Positions 1 to 5,737 of a stretch of DNA of 9,512 nucleotides are shown here, in pieces. Position numbers and translations under genes: made by a program. The notes under the pieces were generated by a model that did not search any database, was not told the origin of the DNA, and saw nothing but the letters and a program-made list of their open reading frames with translations. How positions within the stretch are numbered: the stretch's first letter is position 1; each line of letters begins with the position of its first letter. The stretch spans positions 1-9,512 of the forward strand of contig JACZQQ010000091.1 in NCBI GenBank assembly GCA_022545645.1, in the 5' to 3' direction. This DNA comes from Acidobacteriota bacterium. Lineage in GTDB: Bacteria; Acidobacteriota; UBA6911; RPQK01; JADFOI01.

Positions 1-43
1 TGTTCTCTAGCTCCCTTAGAGCCGCAGGCGGGAATCGTCCGTG

Positions 44-1408
44 TCAGCGAGGTGTTTCTCCTTTTCCGATCCTGGCCAGTTCTGACCTGAGGTGCTGGAC
101 CGGTCCCACTACCACCAGAACCGAATGTTCAAGGGAAACGTATTTTCGGACTGCATTTTGGAAGGTTTCAAGGGTCACCCGCTCCAGGCGCAACCCATAG
201 TTGGTGAGATAGTTGATTCCTACATTATAAAGACCGGTTTCCAGCAATTGATAAAGGGCAGAAAGGGGCTCGCTCAGAGAATCGGTCATTTCCAGGTAAG
301 CCAGGCGCTTTGCCTCTTCAAACTTCTGGTCATCAATGTGGCCCTCCTGGAGCTCCTTGGCTAAAACCTCAAATTTCTGGTAATAGGCGATGAGTTGATG
401 GGGCGGGGCTTGAACATTCAGCTGCAGGAAACCGGGCATACGACCAGCTTCAAGCTCAGACGAAGCCTGGATCTGGTTCCTTGATGCGACCTGGGTCGCC
501 CAGGTCGGCAAGCACAGGGTCAGGTACTGTTGAAAAACCTTCAAAGCGTAGTAGTCTCTGGAACCCCTTTCAACACCCAGGCTGCCCCAGCGAAACAGGC
601 TTTCCCCGGAGGGCCAATCCAGCAGTTTCAGCCGCTGCTTCGGGGGTGGACGAGCTTGCCTGAAGGTAAAAGACAAGGGATTACGCCTGATCCAGCTTCC
701 CCAGTGACGACTCAGAGCACTGAAGATTTCATTGCGGTCGCCGGAATGATAGACGGCCAGTTGGGCCTGGTTGGGCATGAAGAGCTTGCGATATTGAGTC
801 CGGACGTCGCCGAGAGACAAGTTGTTCAAGCTCTCCGTTGTACCCTTAACAGAGTGTGCATAGGGATTCGCCTGGAAAAGTTCAGCCAGAAAAAGGTCTT
901 GGCTAACCATCCCCAGATGCTGCTGCTCGACCTCAATTTCCAGAATGACCCGCTGGCGAGTTTGCTGGAAGTCCTCTTCGTTAAAAACAGGTCGGACCAC
1001 CATTTCAGCCAAAAGATTCAAGGTGTCCACGAGATGCTCTCTCGGGGTGCTTCCAAAGAAATAAATAGCATCCCCTTCGACCCCAAAATTCAGGTCCGCA
1101 TTCAGTTCCTGCAATCCCCGTTGAATCTGGACCTCCCTAAGATTCTCGCGCTGTTCAAAGATCATCAAAGTGGTCAGGTAAGTGATCCCCCACTTCTCGA
1201 TGGGATCGAATACAGCTCCGTTTTTGATCATGAAAACGAAGGGTACTCGCTCGTCGCTACGGGTTAAGAATAAGATTTCCATCCCATTCAGCAGGGATTG
1301 CCTATAAGATTCAGGCGGGGAGATTGGATCATACCCCTCAGCTCCTAGCGGGTTCGTGGATAGGATCGGAAGAGCCAAAAGCAGGAAAACAATCGTGCGC
1401 AATGACAT
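44..1408 (-). CDS. Exported M16-fold pseudopeptidase (zinc ligands lost)
   Basis: The 454-residue protein has the two-domain layout and length of M16B (insulinase/MPP-like) proteins. It opens with a signal peptide: hydrophobic core at about residues 5-18 and probable cleavage after LGA (21-23). The N-terminal M16 domain follows (about 37-225), with the family's NPYAHSVKG-like stretch at 181-189, then the C-terminal M16 domain. Where active members carry HxxEH after GI(S/T), this protein reads GITYLTTL (74-81), so both histidines and the glutamate are replaced; the distal glutamate region (VILEIEVE, 154-161) is also altered. It cannot be a normal zinc peptidase and may act as a partner, chaperone or peptide-binding subunit. 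The start is uncertain. AGGA abuts ATG 1408 but lies 6 nt before TTG 1402; GTG 1450 would put an unusually long stretch before the signal core. The gene is divergent from the active M16 gene and overlaps its 5' end. Confidence 0.8.
   Translation of the reverse strand: MSLRTIVFLLLALPILSTNPLGAEGYDPISPPESYRQSLLNGMEILFLTRSDERVPFVFMIKNGAVFDPIEKWGITYLTTLMIFEQRENLREVQIQRGLQELNADLNFGVEGDAIYFFGSTPREHLVDTLNLLAEMVVRPVFNEEDFQQTRQRVILEIEVEQQHLGMVSQDLFLAELFQANPYAHSVKGTTESLNNLSLGDVRTQYRKLFMPNQAQLAVYHSGDRNEIFSALSRHWGSWIRRNPLSFTFRQARPPPKQRLKLLDWPSGESLFRWGSLGVERGSRDYYALKVFQQYLTLCLPTWATQVASRNQIQASSELEAGRMPGFLQLNVQAPPHQLIAYYQKFEVLAKELQEGHIDDQKFEEAKRLAYLEMTDSLSEPLSALYQLLETGLYNVGINYLTNYGLRLERVTLETFQNAVRKYVSLEHSVLVVVGPVQHLRSELARIGKGETPR
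1383..1386 (+). promoter_or_regulatory. Ribosome binding site for the active M16 gene
   Basis: AGGA sits 8 nt before GTG 1395 and is the best reason for preferring this start over GTG 1356. It lies inside the signal-peptide coding sequence of the divergent gene on the other strand. Confidence 0.5.
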
Positions 1409-2720
1409 TCCTGGCCATTCTAGTCGAAACGAAAGTGAGCCGGCAAACACGGCTTTTATCCAGGGAATTCAAAAACACCATCTGACAAATGGTCTGACCA
1501 TCCTCACACGAGAAGATCATACTGCGGCCATCGTCTCCACCATGATTTGGTATCGAGTGGGTTCCCGATTCGAAAGACCCGGATCTACCGGCATTTCTCA
1601 CTTCCTGGAACACATGATGTTCAAGGGAACCCAACGATATGAGAAAGGGGAAATCGACTCCATCACAGCCTCCAGAGGGGGCAGCAATAATGCCTTTACC
1701 TCAAATGACTATACTGCCTACTACTTTACATTTGCTTCTGATCGATGGTGGTCCGCCTTGGACATCGAAGCAGACCGGATGGGCAATAATCGCTTTGACC
1801 CCACAGAATTTGAACTGGAAAGGCAAGTCATCATTGAGGAAATCAAGATGGAACGGGACAGCCCCTGGGAAACTCTCGGTGAAGCGGTGGGGTCCCATTC
1901 TTTCCAGAAACACCCTTACCGGTTTCCAGTGATCGGAACTTATGAGGATCTGATTTCCATCACTCGGGACCAGATGATCGAGCACTATCGTCAATTTTAC
2001 TGCCCCAACAATGCCATTCTTGTTCTGGTGGGAGATTTTCACACCGAGGAGGTTCTCGAGCGAGTGGAGCAATTGTTTGCTCCTTTGCCCCGGGGAAGGG
2101 TCCCGGAAGCGAGAACTGTTTCAGAGCCCCCGCGAACCCGACAAGTCAGGGTAGAACTGAAAAGACCCACAGAGATTCCACGCATGATTGTCGCCTTTGG
2201 GGCACCTTCGGTCCGTCAGCGGGAGCACTATGCCTTTCATATTCTTGAGGAAGCATTGTCCCAAGGAAGACTCTCGCGCCTCTATGGACGACTCATTGAA
2301 AAGGAACGGGTGGCCTCGGACCTCAACACGGAATTCTCCGAAACCTTTGATCCCTACCTGTTTTCCATTCGTGTAGAACCCCATCCGGAGGCGGATCTGG
2401 GCACGATCGAAGCCATGATCTTTGAGGAAATTGCCACTCTAACCCGGGAACCCCTTTCAGAAACCGAACTGAAACGAGCCAAAAACCAGTGTATCACCCA
2501 GTTTTTCGCCGGTTTTGAAACAACCCTGGATCAGACGATCCAACTTGGACTGCTGGAAACTCTGGACCGTTACCAATACTGGTATGACTACATTCCTCAG
2601 ATCAACCGTCTCACGGCCGAGGAAGTCGCCCGGGTGGCTGCTCAGTACTGGAGTCCTGAACAAGCAACTGTAGGAATTCTGGTGAATGGTGCGATTGAAG
2701 AGGAAGGGAGTTCACTATAG
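1395..2720 (+). CDS. M16B family zinc metallopeptidase, catalytic subunit
   Basis: From GTG 1395 this is a 441-residue protein with all M16 active-site elements: HFLEH (69-73) supplies two zinc histidines and the catalytic glutamate, and VIIEEIKMERD (146-156) supplies the distal zinc glutamate. The HPYRFPVIG (173-181) and NAILVLVGD (206-214) stretches are typical of YmxG/MPP-like enzymes. M16 peptidases cleave short unfolded peptides inside a closed chamber, often as heterodimers with an inactive partner. Such a partner is encoded 105 bp downstream on the same strand. No signal peptide is visible, so a cytoplasmic location is the default reading. GTG 1395 was chosen because AGGA (1383-1386) sits 8 nt upstream and no ATG, GTG or TTG occurs in frame between it and the conserved domain. 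An upstream in-frame GTG at 1356 would add 13 residues. The 5' end overlaps the divergent neighbour. Confidence 0.9.
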   Translation: MRNDIPGHSSRNESEPANTAFIQGIQKHHLTNGLTILTREDHTAAIVSTMIWYRVGSRFERPGSTGISHFLEHMMFKGTQRYEKGEIDSITASRGGSNNAFTSNDYTAYYFTFASDRWWSALDIEADRMGNNRFDPTEFELERQVIIEEIKMERDSPWETLGEAVGSHSFQKHPYRFPVIGTYEDLISITRDQMIEHYRQFYCPNNAILVLVGDFHTEEVLERVEQLFAPLPRGRVPEARTVSEPPRTRQVRVELKRPTEIPRMIVAFGAPSVRQREHYAFHILEEALSQGRLSRLYGRLIEKERVASDLNTEFSETFDPYLFSIRVEPHPEADLGTIEAMIFEEIATLTREPLSETELKRAKNQCITQFFAGFETTLDQTIQLGLLETLDRYQYWYDYIPQINRLTAEEVARVAAQYWSPEQATVGILVNGAIEEEGSSL

Positions 2721-2825
2721 CCCCCACTTCTCACACCGAATCCACTCCGGCAGCGGATCTGGCCGCGCCGACTGCGCGACCCGCAAGCGGGCCTTGCACT
2801 GCCTCGCCACAATCAGGTTTGAGCA
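2721..2825 (+). other. GC-rich double-hairpin spacer between the two M16 genes
   Basis: The 105-bp gap between the paired M16 genes is 67% G+C by direct count, visibly richer than the flanking genes. It contains two adjacent perfect hairpins: CGCGC/GCGCG (2764-2768 with 2774-2778, loop CGACT) and CCCG/CGGG around CAAG (2780-2791). Frame 2 stays open from 2699 to a TAG at 2834-2836 and would read Ala/Pro/Thr/Ser-rich, but it has no ordinary start codon. The frame of the downstream gene is closed by TGA at 2820-2822. The hairpins could set relative expression of the two subunits; that is inference. Confidence 0.45.
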
Positions 2826-4100
2826 ATGCGGGCTAGACGGCATGTTTTGGACAACGGCTTGATTCTCCTGGTTTCCGAGAGTCACCGACTCCCCTTGATT
2901 TCAATAAACGCATTTGTCCTGGCCGGTTTGGACCAGAATCCCTTGGATCGACCCGGCATAGCCGCACTCACCTCACGCCTGGTTACCGAAGGAACGCGGA
3001 ATTACGGAGCTCATGAAATCTATGAAATCGTTGAGAACACGGGTGGAAACCTGACCACTTTCTGTGAACGGGAGTTGAGCGGGATTTCTCTGGTGACCCC
3101 CTCCCAAGATCTGGGCCTTGGCCTGGATCTCTTGCAGGAGATACTGGCTGGCCCGACCTTTCCGGAAGATCGTTTCCAATTGGAAAAGAAAAAGGTGCTG
3201 AGCCAACTTCAAGCGATGGGGGATGAACCTCAAACCGTGGCCGCTCACCGTCTCCGCCACTGGATCTACCAGGGAAGTCCCTTACAATACCCCGTTCTGG
3301 GCGTTCAGAAGAGCGTCAGCGACCTCCAGGTCGATCAACTCAAGAAGTTTCACCTTCAACAATATTCTCCCCAAAGCACGATTCTGGTGATTGTGGGTGC
3401 TGTTGATTCTAACGATGTGATCTCCCAGAGTGAGGATCGTTTCTCAAATTGGAAAAACCCCCACTACAATCGTGTGAAGCTTTTACCTTTCGAGCGACAA
3501 GAGACCCCCATTCTGGATGAATGTTTCATGGAGAAGGAGCAGATCACGATTCTCCTGGGTCATTTGGGCGTTACCCGGGATAATCCCGACTATTACGCTC
3601 TTCAAGTCATGGACATCATCTTGGGGTGTGGTCCCGGTTTTACGAGTCGAATTCCCAGAAAGCTTCGTGATGAACAAGGTCTCGCCTACAGCACTTACAG
3701 CAGCATAACTCACTCGAGCGGGATTTATCCGGGGTCTTTTGTAGCCTTCATCAGCACTTCGCCTGAAAACCGGCAACAAGCTCTGGACGGCCTGTTGTCT
3801 GAAATAGAAAATTTGGCCGCCCACGGAGTCACCCCCGAGGAACTGGCGACAGCCCAGGATTTTCTCACCGGGAGCTTCGTTTTTAAATTCCAGTCCGACC
3901 AGAACGTGGCCCAATTCTTGTTGGCAACCGAACTTTTCAAGTTGGGAGAGGATTACCCGGAACAGTATCCACAGCTCATTCGAAACATTCACTGTGAGGA
4001 CATCAAGCGGGTTGCTCGACAATATTTGGATACGGTAAACTACACGACTGTGATTGTTGGACCAACCCACCCATCGTCATCAACGGGCCAAGCAGGATAG
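2826..4100 (+). CDS. M16B family non-catalytic partner subunit
   Basis: The 424-residue protein is a full-length M16B homologue without the zinc site: where the preceding gene's product has GISHFLEH, this one reads GIAALTSR (44-51). The second-domain signature is intact, with RKLRDEQGLAYSTYSS at 278-293; the Arg and Tyr here match the substrate-contacting R/Y region that inactive M16 partners typically keep. This is the known pattern of two-gene M16B peptidases, in which one subunit carries zinc and the other completes the chamber. ATG 2826 is the first possible start, since TGA lies at 2820-2822; AGG at 2815-2817 is 8 nt upstream. The protein begins almost directly at the conserved strand (RRHVLDNGL), with no signal peptide, so it probably shares the compartment of the catalytic subunit. 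The next gene, pal, starts one base after its stop, indicating co-translation. Confidence 0.88.
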   Translation: MRARRHVLDNGLILLVSESHRLPLISINAFVLAGLDQNPLDRPGIAALTSRLVTEGTRNYGAHEIYEIVENTGGNLTTFCERELSGISLVTPSQDLGLGLDLLQEILAGPTFPEDRFQLEKKKVLSQLQAMGDEPQTVAAHRLRHWIYQGSPLQYPVLGVQKSVSDLQVDQLKKFHLQQYSPQSTILVIVGAVDSNDVISQSEDRFSNWKNPHYNRVKLLPFERQETPILDECFMEKEQITILLGHLGVTRDNPDYYALQVMDIILGCGPGFTSRIPRKLRDEQGLAYSTYSSITHSSGIYPGSFVAFISTSPENRQQALDGLLSEIENLAAHGVTPEELATAQDFLTGSFVFKFQSDQNVAQFLLATELFKLGEDYPEQYPQLIRNIHCEDIKRVARQYLDTVNYTTVIVGPTHPSSSTGQAG

Positions 4101-4101
4101 G

Positions 4102-4887
4102 ATGAGAAACCTCACGCGGCTATTGCCGTCGGGCCTGTGTCTTTTAGCTCTATTGACAGTCCTAGGCTGCGGCCGAAGACCCCCTCCTGCCCCCCGGGCA
4201 GAGGCTCCTCCAACGCCAACTTCTGCACCGACCTCCGATCCTTCGATGATGGACAGTCCCGCTCCCGAGTTGGATCTGCTGATCGTCCCCTCCCTCATCC
4301 TGGAAGGGGAATCGGCCATGCTCAGTTGGGAGGCCCGGAATTCAGACCGGGTGATCATCAACAACAACATTGGCTTGGTGGAACTCTCGGGCAGAATAAA
4401 GCTCTTTCCAGATGAAACCACCAGCTATGACGTGATTGCGGAGGGTTTGGGCGGAAGAGTTGCAAAAACCATCATCGTTGAGGTCTTCAAGGATGAGGCC
4501 TTGTCGATGGATGACCTGAAAGACCTTCCCTTGGAAGAGCAATTTGATTACTTTGTGAAACCGGTCTTTTTTTCATACGACAGCGCCGTGCTCAGCGAGG
4601 AGGCAAGCTTGATTTTAGACGGGAACGCTGACTGGTTGACACGACCTGAGAACCTGGGCATTCGCTTTCTCATCGAGGGACATTGTGATCAACGAGGCAC
4701 GGAAGAGTACAACCTGGCGCTTGGGGATACCAGGGCCCAAGCCGTCCTGGCCTATCTGGCCCGACAGGGGATTGACCTTTCACGGGTGAAGGCCCTGGCC
4801 CTTGGAGAGGAACGCCCTTTTGATCTACGCCAGACGGAAGAAGGATGGAGACTCAACCGAAGAGCTCATTTTGTACTGACCCAATGA
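4102..4887 (+). CDS. pal: Peptidoglycan-associated lipoprotein Pal with Ig-like domain
   Basis: This 261-residue outer-membrane lipoprotein should tether the outer membrane to peptidoglycan and work with the Tol system. It begins with a lipoprotein signal peptide ending VLGC (20-23), so Cys23 is the lipidated residue. A Pro/Ala/Thr-rich linker (about 26-55) follows, then a beta-rich Ig-like domain (about 58-128, with the IGLVELSG and DETTSYDV turns), and finally an OmpA-type peptidoglycan-binding domain (about 150-261). The OmpA core is clear: VFFSYDSAVL (155-164), EGHCDQRGTEEYN (192-204) with Asp196 and Arg198 of the diaminopimelate-binding motif, and NRRAHF (252-257). The Ig-like insert is absent from Escherichia coli Pal; I recall it in Acidobacteriota homologues. 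ATG 4102 gives a textbook signal peptide; AGGA at 4094-4097 is 4 nt upstream and overlaps the preceding gene's end. No tol genes are in the window. Confidence 0.9.
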   Translation: MRNLTRLLPSGLCLLALLTVLGCGRRPPPAPRAEAPPTPTSAPTSDPSMMDSPAPELDLLIVPSLILEGESAMLSWEARNSDRVIINNNIGLVELSGRIKLFPDETTSYDVIAEGLGGRVAKTIIVEVFKDEALSMDDLKDLPLEEQFDYFVKPVFFSYDSAVLSEEASLILDGNADWLTRPENLGIRFLIEGHCDQRGTEEYNLALGDTRAQAVLAYLARQGIDLSRVKALALGEERPFDLRQTEEGWRLNRRAHFVLTQ

Positions 4888-4925
4888 GAACCCACAGAAA
4901 AAAAAGGTAGTTTTTCTCAGAAACC

Positions 4926-5426
4926 GTGTTCGAATCAGAGGACAAGCCTCGATCCCCCCACTTTTGGCGAATTATCGTCATCTCCGTTGTCCTTTTTGTG
5001 GCCACCACGGGATTGCTGGTGTTTCTCCTGCAACAGGGGGTCCGGGAGGAAGTTCCCCTCACCGGAATTCTTCACGCCGGGGATCCCGATTATGACTGGT
5101 ACGGAAAATACATGGACCTGGAAAGTCCGAAGGTCCAAATGAGCAAGAGTCTCTCCGGAAACCGGTTGGTGATTTTCTCAGCGATCATCGAGAATAACGG
5201 GGAGAGGACGGTGGACGTTGTTGAGGTGGAACTGAGCTTCTTCAATTACGACAAACTGATCTCAAGCGTCATTCGAACTCCCCTCCGACCCGGCCCTTAT
5301 ACCCCGCCCATACAAACCTTTGAGAAGCGAGTATTCACCCTCTACGTCGAAGATATCCCCCCCCATTGGCTGGCTCAGAACGCCGAAATAGCCTTTCATG
5401 GCTTTCGTTTCCTGGCTAAGCCATAG
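4926..5426 (+). CDS. Single-pass membrane protein of unknown function
   Basis: This 166-residue protein has a short charged N-terminus, one transmembrane helix (about 14-36) and an exported domain rich in predicted beta strands (about 65-165). The stretch NRLVIFSAIIENNGERTVDVVEVELSF (79-105, divided here only by description) looks like a beta-sandwich of the kind seen in DUF2393 or FxLYD-type proteins, with FTLYVEDIPPHW (137-148) as a further strand. That resemblance is from memory and weak, so no function is assigned. GTG 4926 is the first available start after an in-frame TAG at 4908-4910, and no good ribosome binding site precedes it. The gene lies 38 bp after pal on the same strand, which suggests one transcript and an envelope role. 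Its stop codon forms the edge of a palindrome. Confidence 0.75.
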   Translation: MFESEDKPRSPHFWRIIVISVVLFVATTGLLVFLLQQGVREEVPLTGILHAGDPDYDWYGKYMDLESPKVQMSKSLSGNRLVIFSAIIENNGERTVDVVEVELSFFNYDKLISSVIRTPLRPGPYTPPIQTFEKRVFTLYVEDIPPHWLAQNAEIAFHGFRFLAKP

Positions 5427-5449
5427 CCCGGAGTATGCATATTCCGGGC
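5426..5449. repeat. 24-bp palindrome overlapping a stop codon
   Basis: GCCCGGA (5426-5432) pairs with TCCGGGC (5443-5449), and the ten bases between continue the palindrome with a single G-T wobble, so the centre is between 5437 and 5438. The left arm begins at the last base of the upstream gene's TAG. It may act as a transcript 3'-end hairpin for the pal operon, but no T-run follows, so it is not a standard intrinsic terminator. Confidence 0.6.
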
Positions 5450-5450
5450 C

Positions 5451-5498
5451 TCGTGCTGTCGTCACTTCGTGACGTCGTGCGGTTGTGCTGTTGTGCAG
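5451..5498 (+). repeat. Left octamer array, six degenerate 8-bp units
   Basis: Forty-eight bases divide exactly into six 8-mers of the form T(C/T)GTNNNN: TCGTGCTG, TCGTCACT, TCGTGACG, TCGTGCGG, TTGTGCTG and TTGTGCAG. The second and third units form the hairpin CGTCAC-TTC-GTGACG (5460-5474). The first unit is the exact reverse complement of the last unit of the array at 5704-5735. Confidence 0.6.
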
Positions 5499-5515
5499 TC
5501 GAGGGACGGAAAAAA

Positions 5516-5555
5516 GGCCAGTCAGAGCCGTGGGCTTCAGCCCACGGGCCAGTCA
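5516..5555. repeat. REP-like hairpin flanked by 9-bp direct repeats
   Basis: CCGTGGGC (5528-5535), loop TTCA, GCCCACGG (5540-5547) is a perfect 8-bp stem of the kind found as dispersed REP-like palindromes in many genomes. GGCCAGTCA occurs at 5516-5524 and again at 5547-5555, one copy on each side. TCAGAGCCG (5522-5530) is also matched by its exact reverse complement CGGCTCTGA at 5594-5602. Confidence 0.6.
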
Positions 5556-5582
5556 AAGAGGGGGCATCAATAACAGCCCTCT
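5555..5582. repeat. A-rich/T-rich stem-loop in the convergent gap
   Basis: AAAGAGGG near 5555-5562 faces CCCTCTTT near 5577-5584, with a loop of about 14 bases that can extend the stem through GGC/GCC. It could help end transcripts arriving from either direction; the trailing T stretch is too short for a firm terminator call. Confidence 0.35.
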
Positions 5583-5623
5583 TTCATCCCTGGCGGCTCT
5601 GATGGAAGTAACGTGGTAAACGT

Positions 5624-5643
5624 GTAGGCGCCCGTAGGCGCCC
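5624..5643 (+). repeat. 10-bp tandem duplication
   Basis: GTAGGCGCCC occurs twice in direct, adjacent copies (5624-5633 and 5634-5643). Each contains the self-complementary GGCGCC. It is part of the repeat-dense gap, and nothing coding is seen here. Confidence 0.6.
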
Positions 5644-5682
5644 GTCCCCACATTTCCTGAGCCTTCAACCTGGAACCTGAAA

Positions 5683-5699
5683 AGCGCGCGAAGCGCGCT
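5683..5699. repeat. GC hairpin AGCGCGC-GAA-GCGCGCT
   Basis: This is a perfect 7-bp stem with a GAA loop. The 13-mer at 5684-5696 reappears in reverse complement at 8041-8053, upstream of the TPR gene, so it may be a dispersed motif of this genome. Confidence 0.55.
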
Positions 5700-5703
5700 C
5701 CGC

Positions 5704-5735
5704 CAGCACCACAGCACCACAGCACCACAGCACGA
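5704..5735 (-). repeat. Right octamer array, four 8-bp units, inverted to the left array
   Basis: Three exact copies of CAGCACCA (5704-5727) and one CAGCACGA (5728-5735) stand in tandem. Read on the minus strand they are TCGTGCTG followed by three TGGTGCTG, the same octamer family as the array at 5451-5498. The two arrays are therefore inverted copies bracketing about 205 bp. The array ends 2 bp from the stop codon of the radical SAM gene. Confidence 0.7.
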
Positions 5736-5737
5736 AA

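Noticed and set aside
530..1267. Long 245-codon open frame on the plus strand
   Set aside because: It is fully antisense to the M16-fold gene, which has a signal peptide and clear family structure. The plus-strand product shows no recognisable domain.
3483..4070. 195-codon open frame on the minus strand
   Set aside because: It is antisense to the conserved second domain of the non-catalytic M16 subunit, with no motif of its own.
4054..4101. Upstream extension of Pal
   Set aside because: It would overlap the end of the M16 gene and bury the lipoprotein signal peptide; ATG 4102 is preceded by AGGA.
4885..4919. Stem TGAGAA/TTCTCA with inner A-run and T-run after pal
   Set aside because: The pairing is mostly A-T with mismatched interior, and the next gene follows within 38 bp, so a terminator is unlikely.
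5510..5547. Minus-strand intrinsic terminator (REP-like stem followed by TTTTTT)
   Set aside because: About 12 bases separate the stem from the T-run, too far for a standard intrinsic terminator.
5451..5735. CRISPR array
   Set aside because: The units are 8 bp in direct tandem with no spacers of constant length, and no cas gene is present.
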